Assembly: GCF_018118585.1 (NCBI RefSeq)
Contig: NZ_CP069421.1
Coordinates: 806,001 to 870,000, forward strand
DNA length: 64,000 nt
Source of the DNA: Aristaeella lactis
Lineage (GTDB): Bacteria > Bacillota > Clostridia > Christensenellales > Aristaeellaceae
Direction of reading: 5' to 3'
Translations under genes and position numbers: made by a program
In this document: one piece after another, positions 40,408 to 49,323 of the stretch
Layout of the letters: each line of letters opens with the position of its first letter
How positions within the stretch are numbered: the stretch's first letter is position 1
The notes under the pieces: model-generated
What the model was told of the DNA's origin: nothing
The model's input: only the letters and a program-made list of their open reading frames with translations
Database searches by the model: none

Positions 40408-41901
40408 ATGAAAATCCTATTTGCCGCCAGTGAGTCTGTTCCTTTTGTAAAAACAGGCGGACTCGCAGATGTTGTCGGTGCGCTTGCTCCGGTTCTGGCA
40501 AAGGAAGGACATGATGTCAGAGTTATCATTCCCCAGTTCAGCGCGATTCCGCAAGAATACCTGCAGCAAATGACACATGTCTGTGATTTCGAAGTGCAGC
40601 TTGGCTGGAGAAGACAGTACTGCGGCATAGAAATGATCAAAAAAGACGGTGTCACATGGTATTTCATGGACAACAAATATTACTTCGGCCGTCCGTATAT
40701 CTACGGTATGGGCGGGGATGAGTATGAACGGTTTGGATTCTTCTGCCGCGGCGCGCTAAATATGCTGCCGCTCATCGGTTTCCAGCCGGATGTTATCCAT
40801 GCCCATGACTGGCAGAGCGGTATGATACCGGCGCTGCTGAAAATCCAGTATGCGCATCTGCCTTTTTATGCGAACATCAAAACAGTATTTACAATCCACA
40901 ACCTGCAATATCAGGGGATCTTTGGCATACGTGAAGTGCAGGATATTCTTGGCCTGGGCGACAGCCTGTGGACAGATGATAAGCTGGAATGCTTCGGATG
41001 TGCCAACTTCATGAAAGCGGCCCTCGTATACACAGACCTGATCACAACTGTCAGTCCGTCTTATGCAGAGGAAATCCAGACTGCATATTACGGTGAAAGA
41101 CTTGATGGGCTTCTCCGTGCAAGGAATAAAGAACTTTTCGGTGTCCTGAACGGCATTGATATGAATGAATATGATCCTGCCACCGATAAGCGGATTCCTG
41201 TCAATTACAGTCTTGATAAGCCGGAAGGAAAGGCGGAATGCAAGAAAAAGCTTCAGGAGGAACTGGGGCTTGAAGTAAACCCGGACAAGCTGATGATCGG
41301 CATGGTTGGAAGACTGAGCAACCAGAAGGGGCTCGACCTTGTGGATTATGTCATTTCGGACATTATGCGGCTTGACGTTCAGCTTGTTGTACTGGGTATG
41401 GGAGAAGGTAGATACTTCAACCTGTTCAGTTGGGCGGAAACAGAATACAAGGGACGTGTTGCGGCAAGGTTTACCATGGATCATACGCTTGCGCATAAAA
41501 TCTATGCAGGAACGGATGTATTCCTGATGCCCAGTCAGTTTGAACCATGCGGCCTTAGCCAGATGATCGCAATGAGATACGGAACCATTCCGATTGTTCG
41601 CGAAACCGGCGGATTGCGGGATACTGTCCTGAGTTACAATGAGTTCAACGGGGAAGGCAACGGATTTACATTCTTCAACTATAATGCTCATGACATGCTT
41701 CATACGATCGAGCGGGCGTCCGAGTATTACAGGAATCATGCGGATATATGGAAGACGCTTCAGAAACGCGGCATGAGCGGTGATTACAGCTGGAATCATT
41801 CTGCCAGAGAGTATCTGAAACTGTATGAATCGCTTTTTCAATCAAAAAAAGCGGAAAAACCGGCGGGTGATGAACCCAATCCTGTCGTTGTTGATATTTA
41901 A
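40408..41901 (+). CDS. glgA: Glycogen synthase
   Basis: 497 residues. Extends alpha-1,4-glucan from ADP-glucose (GT5). KTGGLADVVGAL binds ADP-glucose; the HDWQSGMIPALL motif, the NGIDMNEYDP segment, VGRLSNQKGLDL and EPCGLSQMIAMRYG follow in order. SD GGGGAGGG. Last glycogen gene here; a terminator follows. Confidence 0.96.
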   Translation: MKILFAASESVPFVKTGGLADVVGALAPVLAKEGHDVRVIIPQFSAIPQEYLQQMTHVCDFEVQLGWRRQYCGIEMIKKDGVTWYFMDNKYYFGRPYIYGMGGDEYERFGFFCRGALNMLPLIGFQPDVIHAHDWQSGMIPALLKIQYAHLPFYANIKTVFTIHNLQYQGIFGIREVQDILGLGDSLWTDDKLECFGCANFMKAALVYTDLITTVSPSYAEEIQTAYYGERLDGLLRARNKELFGVLNGIDMNEYDPATDKRIPVNYSLDKPEGKAECKKKLQEELGLEVNPDKLMIGMVGRLSNQKGLDLVDYVISDIMRLDVQLVVLGMGEGRYFNLFSWAETEYKGRVAARFTMDHTLAHKIYAGTDVFLMPSQFEPCGLSQMIAMRYGTIPIVRETGGLRDTVLSYNEFNGEGNGFTFFNYNAHDMLHTIERASEYYRNHADIWKTLQKRGMSGDYSWNHSAREYLKLYESLFQSKKAEKPAGDEPNPVVVDI

Positions 41902-41930
41902 CAGACAGTAAGCGGGAAACACAAAAGAAA

Positions 41931-41962
41931 GGGATGTGCTGTCACAGCGCATCCCTGTTTTC
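41931..41962 (+). terminator. Terminator/attenuator after glgA
   Basis: GGGATGTGCTG (41931-41941) pairs with CAGCGCATCCC (41945-41955; one G-U), loop TCA, then TGTTTT. The next gene's SD follows at once, so read-through is likely. Confidence 0.65.
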
Positions 41963-41981
41963 AGAGGAGCAAATTATATCT

Positions 41982-42731
41982 ATGATACCGGATAACGATG
42001 AGACAATTGAAGATTTACAGCTTGACGGACTGCAGCTGATCCAGAAGAAAAACGCGTTTCGGTTTGGGATGGATTCAGTGCTTCTGGCACATTTTGCGAA
42101 CATCAGGGAATCTGACACAGTTGCTGATTTCGGTACAGGCAACGGGGTGCTTCTTTTCCTCCTGAAGGGAAGAAAAAAGGGGAAACGGTATTACGCATTT
42201 GAAATACAGGAGGAAGCCGCCGAACTTGCGGAAAGGAATGTGCGGCTGAACCGGCTGGAAGACAGTATGACAGTGATCCATGCTGACGCCAGAGACGCGC
42301 TTGAATACATTCAACCCTGTTCCGTTGACACGGTGATCTGTAATCCTCCGTACGGTCAGCCGGGCGCTGTACTGGCCAGTCCAAGTGAATCGAAATCAAT
42401 TGCCAGGAACCAGAAGGAAGATACGCTGGATCATATGCTGAAAGGCGCGTTTTCCATCCTGAAAGGCAGGGGAAAATTCATTCTGGTCTATCCGGCATCG
42501 CAAATGTTCAGTATTATGACAAAGCTCAGGTCACATCATCTGGAGCCAAAGGTTTTTCAGCTGGCCTATCCGTACATTCATAAACCTGCCAATCTTGTGC
42601 TGATAGAAGCAGTTAAAGACGCAAGACCGACACTGCATACACGTCCTCCGCTGATTATTTACAATCAGGACGGAAGCTTGACAAACGAACTGAAGTCTGT
42701 TTATCATATACAAGAACAGACCGAATTCTAA
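41982..42731 (+). CDS. N6-adenine tRNA/class I SAM methyltransferase (TrmN6/YfiC-like)
   Basis: 249 residues from ATG 41982 (SD GAGGAGC). N-terminal FRFGMDSVLLAHFA is typical of tRNA1(Val) A37 N6-methyltransferases. SAM motif VADFGTGNGVLLFLL, acidic loop, HADARDAL, and catalytic NPPY in VICNPPYGQPG. Substrate by family, not proven. Confidence 0.87.
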   Translation: MIPDNDETIEDLQLDGLQLIQKKNAFRFGMDSVLLAHFANIRESDTVADFGTGNGVLLFLLKGRKKGKRYYAFEIQEEAAELAERNVRLNRLEDSMTVIHADARDALEYIQPCSVDTVICNPPYGQPGAVLASPSESKSIARNQKEDTLDHMLKGAFSILKGRGKFILVYPASQMFSIMTKLRSHHLEPKVFQLAYPYIHKPANLVLIEAVKDARPTLHTRPPLIIYNQDGSLTNELKSVYHIQEQTEF

Positions 42732-42733
42732 TT

Positions 42734-43960
42734 ATGAGGAACAGAAGATTGAACAGAAATCCTGATGTAATGATCATCGGTGCAGGCGCGTCTGGTATGA
42801 TTGCGTCTGTTAAAGCTGCTGAAAGACATAAATCCGTTCTTCTCCTGGATAAAAATGATACTCCCGGGCGCAAAATCTCAGCTTCAGGGAACGGCCGGTG
42901 CAATATGATGAACAGCGGCGCGCTCAGGTATTACGGGGATCAGGAATTCGCGGACCATGTACTGGAAAATTCCACTGCGGATGATATCAGGCATTTTTTC
43001 AATCAGTACGGGCTGATGCTTGCTTCCGAGAATGAAGGCAGGATCTATCCTTCCACGTTTCAGTCTGCATCTGTTCTGTCAGTTCTGAAAAATGCCATGG
43101 GCATAAACGGGGTACAACTGAAATCCAATACGACTGTTTCTTCTGTTTCCCGTCAGAACGATCTATTTACTGTAACCGATACAAACGGCAGAAAATGGCA
43201 GTCGACGAAACTCATTATTGCATGCGGCAGTCCTGCCCAGCCCAAACTGGGAGGAACAGACAACGGTTATGAACTTTTGAGCTCATTGGGCCATCGCATT
43301 ATTCCCGCTGTTCCGTCCCTTGTTCCGCTTTACACGGACAGGAAAAGCATATCCGGGTTGTCCGGAATAAGAGTGAGGGGAAAAGTCTCTCTTTATGATC
43401 AGGATAAACTGATTCATTCAGAAGAAGGGGAGATCCTTTTTACGGAATACGGCATCAGCGGTATCTGCGTAATGCAGTGTTCCAGATTTATAAAAGATAA
43501 AAGTTCTTATCTGTCCGTCAATTTCCTGCATGGATATTATGACAAGCCCGAAGAATTCTGTCATGAGCTGAAAAGACGGCGGAACATGTATCATGAGTAT
43601 TCTCCGGTTTCACTGCTTGACGGTGTATTGGTCAGCCGGATCGCCTATGCGGTCATGAAGCAGGCCGGTGTTCCGCTGAAGGGCGAAAAAGCCGGAGAGT
43701 TATCTGATGAGCTTCTGAAAGCGATCGCTGAAACTGCATTTCATTACCGGATCAGCATAGAAGGGACCAGAGGATTTGAATATGCCCAGGTAGCGGCCGG
43801 CGGTGCTGACTGCAGGGAATTTGATCCGAAAACAATGGAATCGACGGTTATGTCAGGTTTATATGCGACAGGTGAAGTTCTGAATGTTGACGGCGACTGC
43901 GGCGGCTTCAATCTCATGTTTGCGTTTTCATCAGGGCTGGCCGCCGGAAAATCTGTGTAA
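42734..43960 (+). CDS. NAD(P)/FAD-dependent oxidoreductase, HI0933/YhiN family
   Basis: 408 residues. FAD dinucleotide-binding VMIIGAGASGMIASVKAAE, then GRKISASGNGRCNMMN (family signature), and C-terminal GLYATGEVLNVDGDCGGFNL. No defined physiological reaction for the family. Starts three nt after the methyltransferase stop. Confidence 0.92.
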   Translation: MRNRRLNRNPDVMIIGAGASGMIASVKAAERHKSVLLLDKNDTPGRKISASGNGRCNMMNSGALRYYGDQEFADHVLENSTADDIRHFFNQYGLMLASENEGRIYPSTFQSASVLSVLKNAMGINGVQLKSNTTVSSVSRQNDLFTVTDTNGRKWQSTKLIIACGSPAQPKLGGTDNGYELLSSLGHRIIPAVPSLVPLYTDRKSISGLSGIRVRGKVSLYDQDKLIHSEEGEILFTEYGISGICVMQCSRFIKDKSSYLSVNFLHGYYDKPEEFCHELKRRRNMYHEYSPVSLLDGVLVSRIAYAVMKQAGVPLKGEKAGELSDELLKAIAETAFHYRISIEGTRGFEYAQVAAGGADCREFDPKTMESTVMSGLYATGEVLNVDGDCGGFNLMFAFSSGLAAGKSV

Positions 43961-43983
43961 ATGTCCGGGGAGGGAGATTGCCA

Positions 43984-44682
43984 TTGAGAAAGGGAGATAT
44001 CCGAAAGCAGGAAATTCTCAAAACAGCTGAAATGATGTTTTGCAGAAACGGATATGAAAAAACAAGCATACAGGATATCATAGATGCTCTGCATTCCAGT
44101 AAAGGCAGTTTTTACCATCATTTTATCAGCAAGGAAGCCCTGCTGGAGGGAATCTGCAGAAAAAGGGCTGAACAAAACTTCGAAATGACCATCAAAACAG
44201 CGGAACAGTCAACAGACGCCGTGATGCTGCTGGATCATCTGATTTCCGGCATGATTCCGTTTCACGATGAAAAACTGTCTTTTCTTCTGATGCTTCTGCC
44301 GCTTTTCAGGTTTCATGAAGGTAAAACTGTCAGAAATTATTACAGTGAAGCACTTTCGGAACAGTTTCGGGATTCGGTCAGAATGCAGATCGAAAAGGCC
44401 GCGGAACAGGAGCAGCTGTTCTGCACCGATCCTGAATATACCACGGATATCATTTTATCCGTTGTGAACAGACTGTGGATCAGTATATGTGATATGATTA
44501 TCATGGCTGAGGATCAGGGAAAGGAAACCGACCTGTATGAGCTTCTTCGGCTGACTGACAGCTGCAGAACCGCTGTTTCCCGTATTCTTTCGCTGCCATA
44601 CGGCGCAATCAGCATAACAGACATAGCCAGCCTGCGGGATCTGTGCAAACTTATTCACCAGCACTGGCCAAACAGACAGTAA
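43984..44682 (+). CDS. TetR/AcrR-family transcriptional regulator
   Basis: 232 residues from TTG 43984 (SD GGAGGGAG); TTG 43978 is the other option. N-terminal HTH: KQEILKTAEMMFCRNGYEKT, SIQDIIDALHSSKGSFYHHF. Helical ligand domain follows. Ligand and target unknown. Confidence 0.9.
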   Translation: MRKGDIRKQEILKTAEMMFCRNGYEKTSIQDIIDALHSSKGSFYHHFISKEALLEGICRKRAEQNFEMTIKTAEQSTDAVMLLDHLISGMIPFHDEKLSFLLMLLPLFRFHEGKTVRNYYSEALSEQFRDSVRMQIEKAAEQEQLFCTDPEYTTDIILSVVNRLWISICDMIIMAEDQGKETDLYELLRLTDSCRTAVSRILSLPYGAISITDIASLRDLCKLIHQHWPNRQ

Positions 44683-44702
44683 ATCAAAGGAGGAAGAAAA
44701 AA

Positions 44703-45413
44703 ATGAGTTCCAGAATTCCAACACCCCATATCAACGCTCCGGAAGGTGCTTTTGCGGAGACTGTCCTGATGCCTGGCGATCCCCTCCGCGCGAAGTTTAT
44801 CGCTGAACAGTATCTCGATAACGCTGTTCTGGTCAATAATGTCCGGAATGTTCAGGGATATACGGGAACCTACAAAGGGAAAAAAGTATCGGTTATGGCG
44901 AGCGGTATGGGCTGTCCTTCAATCGGTATTTATTCCTATGAACTCTTCAATTTTTATGATGTGAAAAATATTATCCGGATCGGTTCTGCCGGAGCAATTT
45001 CCCCGAAACTGAAACTGAAGGATATTGTTGTGGCGATGAGCGCGTATACAGATTCCGGTTATATAAACAGCTTTGGTTTCCGCGGCAACGCCGCCCCATG
45101 CTGCAGCTATGAGCTGCTTTCCAGAGCTATGGAATACGCGAAAAATCTCCCGTGCAATGTTGTGTGCGGTCCGTTGCTCTCATCCGATGCCTTCTATTCT
45201 GACAGCAGCCAGACAGAAATCCTGTCACGTCTGGGCGTGCTTGCGGTCGAAATGGAAGCGGCTGCGTTATATATGAACGCCGCGAGAGCCGGCAAAAACG
45301 CACTGGCCATCTGTTCCATATCTGACAGTCTGGTTACGGGAGAGGAACTGCCTGCAGAGGAAAGACAGGTCGGATTCAGAAATATGATGGAACTTGGATT
45401 GTCACTGATCTGA
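44703..45413 (+). CDS. deoD: Purine-nucleoside phosphorylase
   Basis: 236 residues from ATG 44703 (SD AAAGGAGG). Phosphorolysis of purine nucleosides. MPGDPLRAKFIAEQYL, GCPSIGIYSYELF, RIGSAGAI, VEMEAAALYM and the SDSLVTGE catalytic Asp loop identify the trimeric DeoD type. Confidence 0.95.
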   Translation: MSSRIPTPHINAPEGAFAETVLMPGDPLRAKFIAEQYLDNAVLVNNVRNVQGYTGTYKGKKVSVMASGMGCPSIGIYSYELFNFYDVKNIIRIGSAGAISPKLKLKDIVVAMSAYTDSGYINSFGFRGNAAPCCSYELLSRAMEYAKNLPCNVVCGPLLSSDAFYSDSSQTEILSRLGVLAVEMEAAALYMNAARAGKNALAICSISDSLVTGEELPAEERQVGFRNMMELGLSLI

Positions 45414-45425
45414 CAGGAATAAACG

Positions 45426-45466
45426 AAAACAGCTGCCTGTGCAACAAACAGGCAGCTGTTTTATTT
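45426..45466. terminator. Bidirectional terminator between deoD and yigZ
   Basis: AAAACAGCTGCCTG (45426-45439) and CAGGCAGCTGTTTT (45449-45462), loop 9 nt. Serves the convergent genes on both sides. Confidence 0.9.
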
Positions 45467-45477
45467 AAGCCCAAATA

Positions 45478-46113
45478 TCATTTGGCTTTCCATGCTTCAT
45501 AGGATTCCTCCTCCGAATGGATTTTCAGCATCCGTTCTGAGGAGTCGAGAAGCTTTGGCATCAGAGAGTCTTTATCGCATGACCGTACGGCAAGAATGAA
45601 AGAAACAATATTGCTGTATTCAACATCCCTGATCATGACATGAAGCTGTTCGACTGTATAGCGGAATTTATCCCATACCTGATAGGGAAGTTCACAGGAA
45701 AGAAGGGAAGTCTGCTCCATCCGGACGATCTCCGCTGCATTCAGCGCGGACTGCGCACTTTGTGAATAAGCACGGACAAGGCCGCCGGTTCCCAGAAGGG
45801 TACCGCCGAAATATCGCACCACAACGACACAGCAGTTAACAATATTCCGGGCCCTCAGGACATCCATCATCGGCAGCCCGGCTGTACCGCCGGGTTCGCC
45901 GTCATCACTGTACCTCATGATGCCGCTGTTTTCCCCGATAATATAGGCGTAACAGTGGTGAGTCGCGGTTTTGTGTTCATCCCTGATCTCCTGAAGGAAG
46001 GACAAGGCGTCTGATTCAGAGGTACAGGGAGCGGCATAGCCGATAAAACGGCTTTTATTGATGACGGTTTCCTCCCTGGAAGGATGGGAAACAGTAATAT
46101 AGGCGTTTGTCAT
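45478..46113 (-). CDS. YigZ/IMPACT family protein
   Basis: 211 residues. N-terminal [11 protein letters not shown], then [28 protein letters not shown] and [19 protein letters not shown] are the UPF0029/IMPACT signature. The C-terminal domain is ferredoxin-like. Function unsettled; eukaryotic relatives regulate GCN2. ATGA overlap with tyrS places it in the Tyr T-box operon. Confidence 0.92.
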   Translation of the reverse strand: MTNAYITVSHPSREETVINKSRFIGYAAPCTSESDALSFLQEIRDEHKTATHHCYAYIIGENSGIMRYSDDGEPGGTAGLPMMDVLRARNIVNCCVVVVRYFGGTLLGTGGLVRAYSQSAQSALNAAEIVRMEQTSLLSCELPYQVWDKFRYTVEQLHVMIRDVEYSNIVSFILAVRSCDKDSLMPKLLDSSERMLKIHSEEESYEAWKAK

Positions 46114-47339
46114 ATGAGCTGTATACGGCAGAAGCCCTTTTTGCCCTTTTTCAGCATAGCGCCGTCTTTGCCAATGTCCTCAGCGGTCAGGACAGAAGCG
46201 GGATCACTGATTTTCCGGTCATTAACGGATACCGCGTTCTGTTCAATCTGTTTCCTGGCATCACTCTGGCTCTTGCACAGGCCGGATTTCACAAGCATTG
46301 TGGATACCCGGCCGTCCTGGGCAAAATCAGCAGCGGATACTTCCAGCGTAGGAACATTAGCCGCGGCTGCGCCTTTTCCGAAAAGCGCTTCTGCCGCTTC
46401 AGCGGCTTTCTTAGCTTCTTCCTCACCGTGTACGAGCCTGGTTACCTCAAATGCGAGCACCTTCTTGGCTTCGTTGATCTCAGAATCCCTGAGGGCGCCA
46501 AGCCTGCGGACTTCATCCATGGGAAGAAAAGTCAGGAGGGCCAGGCACTTTTCAACATCCTTGTCATCCACATTGCGCCAGTACTGATAGAACTGATAGG
46601 GGGTGGTTTTCAGAGGATCCAGCCAAAGGGCGCCGGCTTCAGTTTTGCCCATTTTCCGGCCGTCATGGGTCAGGAGAAGCTGGAAAGTACAGGCGAAGGC
46701 TTTTTCATTTTCTTTTTTCCTGACAAGATCCGCGCCGCCGAGCATATTGCTCCACTGGTCATTTCCGCCCATTTCCAGGCGGCATCCGTAACGATGGAAC
46801 AGTTCCAGAAAATCATAGCTCTGCATAAGCATATAGGTGAATTCCAGGAAACTGAGACCGTTTTCAGTAGCCATCCGGGCTTTATAGCATTCTGCGGTCA
46901 GCATGCGGTTGACGGAGAACTGAGAACCTATATCCCTCATAAAATCGATAAAGTTCAGGTGACGGAGCCAGTCGCCGTTATTGACGATCAGCGCTTTGTC
47001 ATCGTCAAAATCGAGGAAACGGGACATCTGTTTTTTGATGCACTCAACATTCCTGTCAATGGTTTCCACGGTCAGCATTTTTCTCATGTCGGTTTTTCCG
47101 GAAGGGTCACCGATCATTGCGGTTCCGCCGCCCATGAGCGCGATGGGCTTATGACCTGCCCGCTGCATATGGGCCATGGCCATGATCGGAATATAGTGTC
47201 CGATATGCAGACTGTCAGCGGTGGGGTCAAATCCAACATAGAAAGTCGTGGGGGATTTAAGCTGCTCATATAGCTCATCCTCGAAAGTCATCTGTGCTAT
47301 AAATCCGCGTTCTTTCAGAATGTCAAGAATATGTTCCAT
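46110..47339 (-). CDS. tyrS: Tyrosyl-tRNA synthetase
   Basis: 409 residues. Class I synthetase: [17 protein letters not shown] with HIGH, the [17 protein letters not shown] segment, [13 protein letters not shown] tyrosine pocket, and KMGKTE as the KMSKS loop. C-terminal S4 RNA-binding domain ([17 protein letters not shown]). Lies downstream of an aminotransferase under a Tyr-type T-box. Confidence 0.96.
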   Translation of the reverse strand: MEHILDILKERGFIAQMTFEDELYEQLKSPTTFYVGFDPTADSLHIGHYIPIMAMAHMQRAGHKPIALMGGGTAMIGDPSGKTDMRKMLTVETIDRNVECIKKQMSRFLDFDDDKALIVNNGDWLRHLNFIDFMRDIGSQFSVNRMLTAECYKARMATENGLSFLEFTYMLMQSYDFLELFHRYGCRLEMGGNDQWSNMLGGADLVRKKENEKAFACTFQLLLTHDGRKMGKTEAGALWLDPLKTTPYQFYQYWRNVDDKDVEKCLALLTFLPMDEVRRLGALRDSEINEAKKVLAFEVTRLVHGEEEAKKAAEAAEALFGKGAAAANVPTLEVSAADFAQDGRVSTMLVKSGLCKSQSDARKQIEQNAVSVNDRKISDPASVLTAEDIGKDGAMLKKGKKGFCRIQLI

Positions 47340-47354
47340 TTTTGTATCTCCTTA

Positions 47355-48539
47355 TTATTTTAATTCTGACCGGATCAGATCATTAAGCACATTCATGCCG
47401 GAAACGATCTGTTCCGGGGTACTGTTTGAGAAATTGAGACGAAGCGTATTCAGGTGGCCGCCGTCAACACAGAAGTAAGTTCCGGGAACATAAGCGACTT
47501 TACGGTCCACGGCTTTGGAAAGCAGTGAAACGGTATCCATATGCCCGGGAAGTTCAGCCCAGATGAACAAACCTCCCTGCGGACGGGTAAAAGCAACATC
47601 TTCAGGAAAATTTTCAAGGGCTTTCAGCATCAGCTGCATTTTGGATTTATATCCGTCGCAGATGCTGCTGATATGGCCGGGAAGAAGATTACGCCGGAGA
47701 TACTGATCCACAATTGCCTGGTTCAGGTTTGCGGAATGGACGTCTGTTGACTGTTTGCCGACAGTGCACTTCCTGATGATTCCTGGGTCGCCCGCGATAA
47801 AGCCAACGCGAAGGCCGGGAGAAATATTCTTGCTGAAACTGCCGAGGAACATGACCCATCCGTTCCTGTCATAATACTTGATGGAATGGAAGGGAGTCCC
47901 TTCATAACGAAGATCCCGGTAGGGATCATCCTCCGCGACAACCATACCGTATTGATTGGCCAGTTCAGCGACAGCTTTTCTCCGTTCTTCAGGCAGCGTT
48001 TTACCGGTCGGATTCTGGAAAGTGGGAATGGTATACAGGAGTTTCGGATGATACTGCCTGATCTTCTTTTCCAGATCTTCGGGAATCAGTCCCTGGTCAT
48101 CGCTCTCAAGGGCAACCAGATTTGCCTGATAAAGCTTCAGGCACTGAAGATTGCCGAGAAAAGACGGATTCTCAACAAGTACGGTATCTCCCGGATCAAT
48201 GAGGGCCTTACAAAGGAGGTCCATGGCCTGTGTCGATCCAGTCACGGGAAGAACAGCGGGGATGTCGACACCAAGCTGGTTTTCAACGTATTTTTTCAGG
48301 CTTTCAACAAAAGGCGGATACCCCTCAGTGGCACCATACTGCAGCAGAGCTTTGCCGTCTTTTTCCAGTACATAATGCGCCAGTTCATCAACCTGGCGGT
48401 CCGGCAGCGCGTCAAGGGATGGATTGCCTCCGGCAAAAGAAATCATACCGGGCTGCGCTATCACTTTAAAAATCTCCCGTATGGCGCTTCCCGTAACGTG
48501 ATCAAATCTGTGTGCATACCGGATTGAGGATATGTCCAT
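47355..48539 (-). CDS. PLP-dependent aminotransferase (MocR/LysN-like), probably aromatic
   Basis: 394 residues from ATG 48539 (SD AGGAGG); the longer open frame upstream is the T-box leader. Fold-type I: MISFAGGNPSLDALP, GSTQAMDLLCKAL, TFQNPTG, AEDDPYRDLRYEG and the PLP lysine in GSFSKNISPGLRVGF. Family members transaminate 2-aminoadipate, aromatic or branched amino acids. A Tyr T-box and the tyrS gene behind it suggest tyrosine synthesis or turnover. Confidence 0.88.
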   Translation of the reverse strand: MDISSIRYAHRFDHVTGSAIREIFKVIAQPGMISFAGGNPSLDALPDRQVDELAHYVLEKDGKALLQYGATEGYPPFVESLKKYVENQLGVDIPAVLPVTGSTQAMDLLCKALIDPGDTVLVENPSFLGNLQCLKLYQANLVALESDDQGLIPEDLEKKIRQYHPKLLYTIPTFQNPTGKTLPEERRKAVAELANQYGMVVAEDDPYRDLRYEGTPFHSIKYYDRNGWVMFLGSFSKNISPGLRVGFIAGDPGIIRKCTVGKQSTDVHSANLNQAIVDQYLRRNLLPGHISSICDGYKSKMQLMLKALENFPEDVAFTRPQGGLFIWAELPGHMDTVSLLSKAVDRKVAYVPGTYFCVDGGHLNTLRLNFSNSTPEQIVSGMNVLNDLIRSELK

Positions 48540-48554
48540 CTTTGTTTCCTCCTG

Positions 48555-48783
48555 ATAAAAAAATAAAGTTTTCGCCGGAAGGCGAAAACCGCGGTACCAC
48601 TTCCATTCAGCAGGTATGTCCTGCTCTCTGAGGCGCTGTATACGGCGCACCGTGTCATCCCTACTGAAAGATTTCAGGTGACTGCTCCGGGATGTACTTC
48701 CTCTGAAAACTGTTTACTTCCTTTCAGCGTACGGAAGCTCTCTGTGAAACAGGGGATCAGAATACTCTTCCCTTCATTGCATT
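48555..48783 (-). ncRNA. T-box leader, probably tyrosine-specific
   Basis: Minus strand leader of about 230 nt. T-box antiterminator motif AAGTGGTACCGCGG (48602-48589) is followed by terminator GTTTTCGCC/GGCGAAAAC (complement 48568-48589) with T-run. AGAGAGC and GGGATGACACGGTGCGCC elements are present. A candidate specifier codon TAC occurs in GAAGTACATC (48700-48691; TAC 48696-48694), matching tyrosine. Regulates aminotransferase-tyrS-yigZ. Confidence 0.87.
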
Positions 48784-48789
48784 ATATAT

Positions 48790-48818
48790 ATTATGTTGGA
48801 AAACATAAGGATTGTCAA
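48790..48818 (-). promoter_or_regulatory. Promoter of the T-box operon
   Basis: Minus strand TTGACA (48818-48813), 17 bp, CATAAT (48795-48790); start near 48783. Confidence 0.78.
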
Positions 48819-48830
48819 GATGCCTGCCAC

Positions 48831-48859
48831 TTGATAAAAAGAGGATTCTATTATATAAT
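48831..48859 (+). promoter_or_regulatory. Promoter of asp23-yloV-recG
   Basis: TTGATA (48831-48836), 17 bp, TATAAT (48854-48859), back to back with the T-box promoter. Confidence 0.78.
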
Positions 48860-48930
48860 TCTTGAGTCCTGTTGATCGGATTTTCAGTGAATCCGAAAAC
48901 CTGCCACGGTAATATGCGGGAGGGAAACTC

Positions 48931-49281
48931 ATGGAATGTAAAATCAAGAACGAATACGGAACAATCTATATTGCTGAAGATGTAATGCTCAAAGTTGTCG
49001 GGTATGCCGCGCTTGAATGCTATGGTATTGTTGCGATGTCCGGACAAAGGGCAACGGACGGTATTGTTGAGTGGCTCGGAAGGGAGAACCTGACAAAAGG
49101 CGTCCAGATCCGCAATGTCGGCGATATGCTGGACGTTGATCTTTATATCATCGTTGAGTATGGCATTTCCATCTCTGAAGTCTGCAAAACCATTGTGGAA
49201 ACAGTTCGTTATAAACTGGAAAGCACCACAGGCGTTAAGGTTCGGAAAATCAGCATCTCTGTTGAAGGAATCAGGATCTGA
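48931..49281 (+). CDS. Asp23/Gls24 family envelope stress protein
   Basis: 116 residues. GTIYIAEDVMLKVVGYAALE and GIVAMSG are the Asp23 signature; ISISEVCKTIVETVRYKLE and a C-terminal IRISVEGIRI-type strand follow. Like YloU of Bacillus, it precedes the DAK2 protein. Homologues are linked to envelope stress and fatty-acid signalling. Confidence 0.92.
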   Translation: MECKIKNEYGTIYIAEDVMLKVVGYAALECYGIVAMSGQRATDGIVEWLGRENLTKGVQIRNVGDMLDVDLYIIVEYGISISEVCKTIVETVRYKLESTTGVKVRKISISVEGIRI

Positions 49282-49323
49282 CCCGATTCACGCGACGAAT
49301 TAGGATAACGGAGGAATAATCCT

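Noticed and set aside
46107-47273. 388-codon plus-strand open frame
   Set aside because: Reverse-strand shadow of tyrS.
48540-48650. N-terminal extension of the aminotransferase frame
   Set aside because: Covers the T-box antiterminator and terminator; the SD AGGAGG sits before the ATG at 48539.
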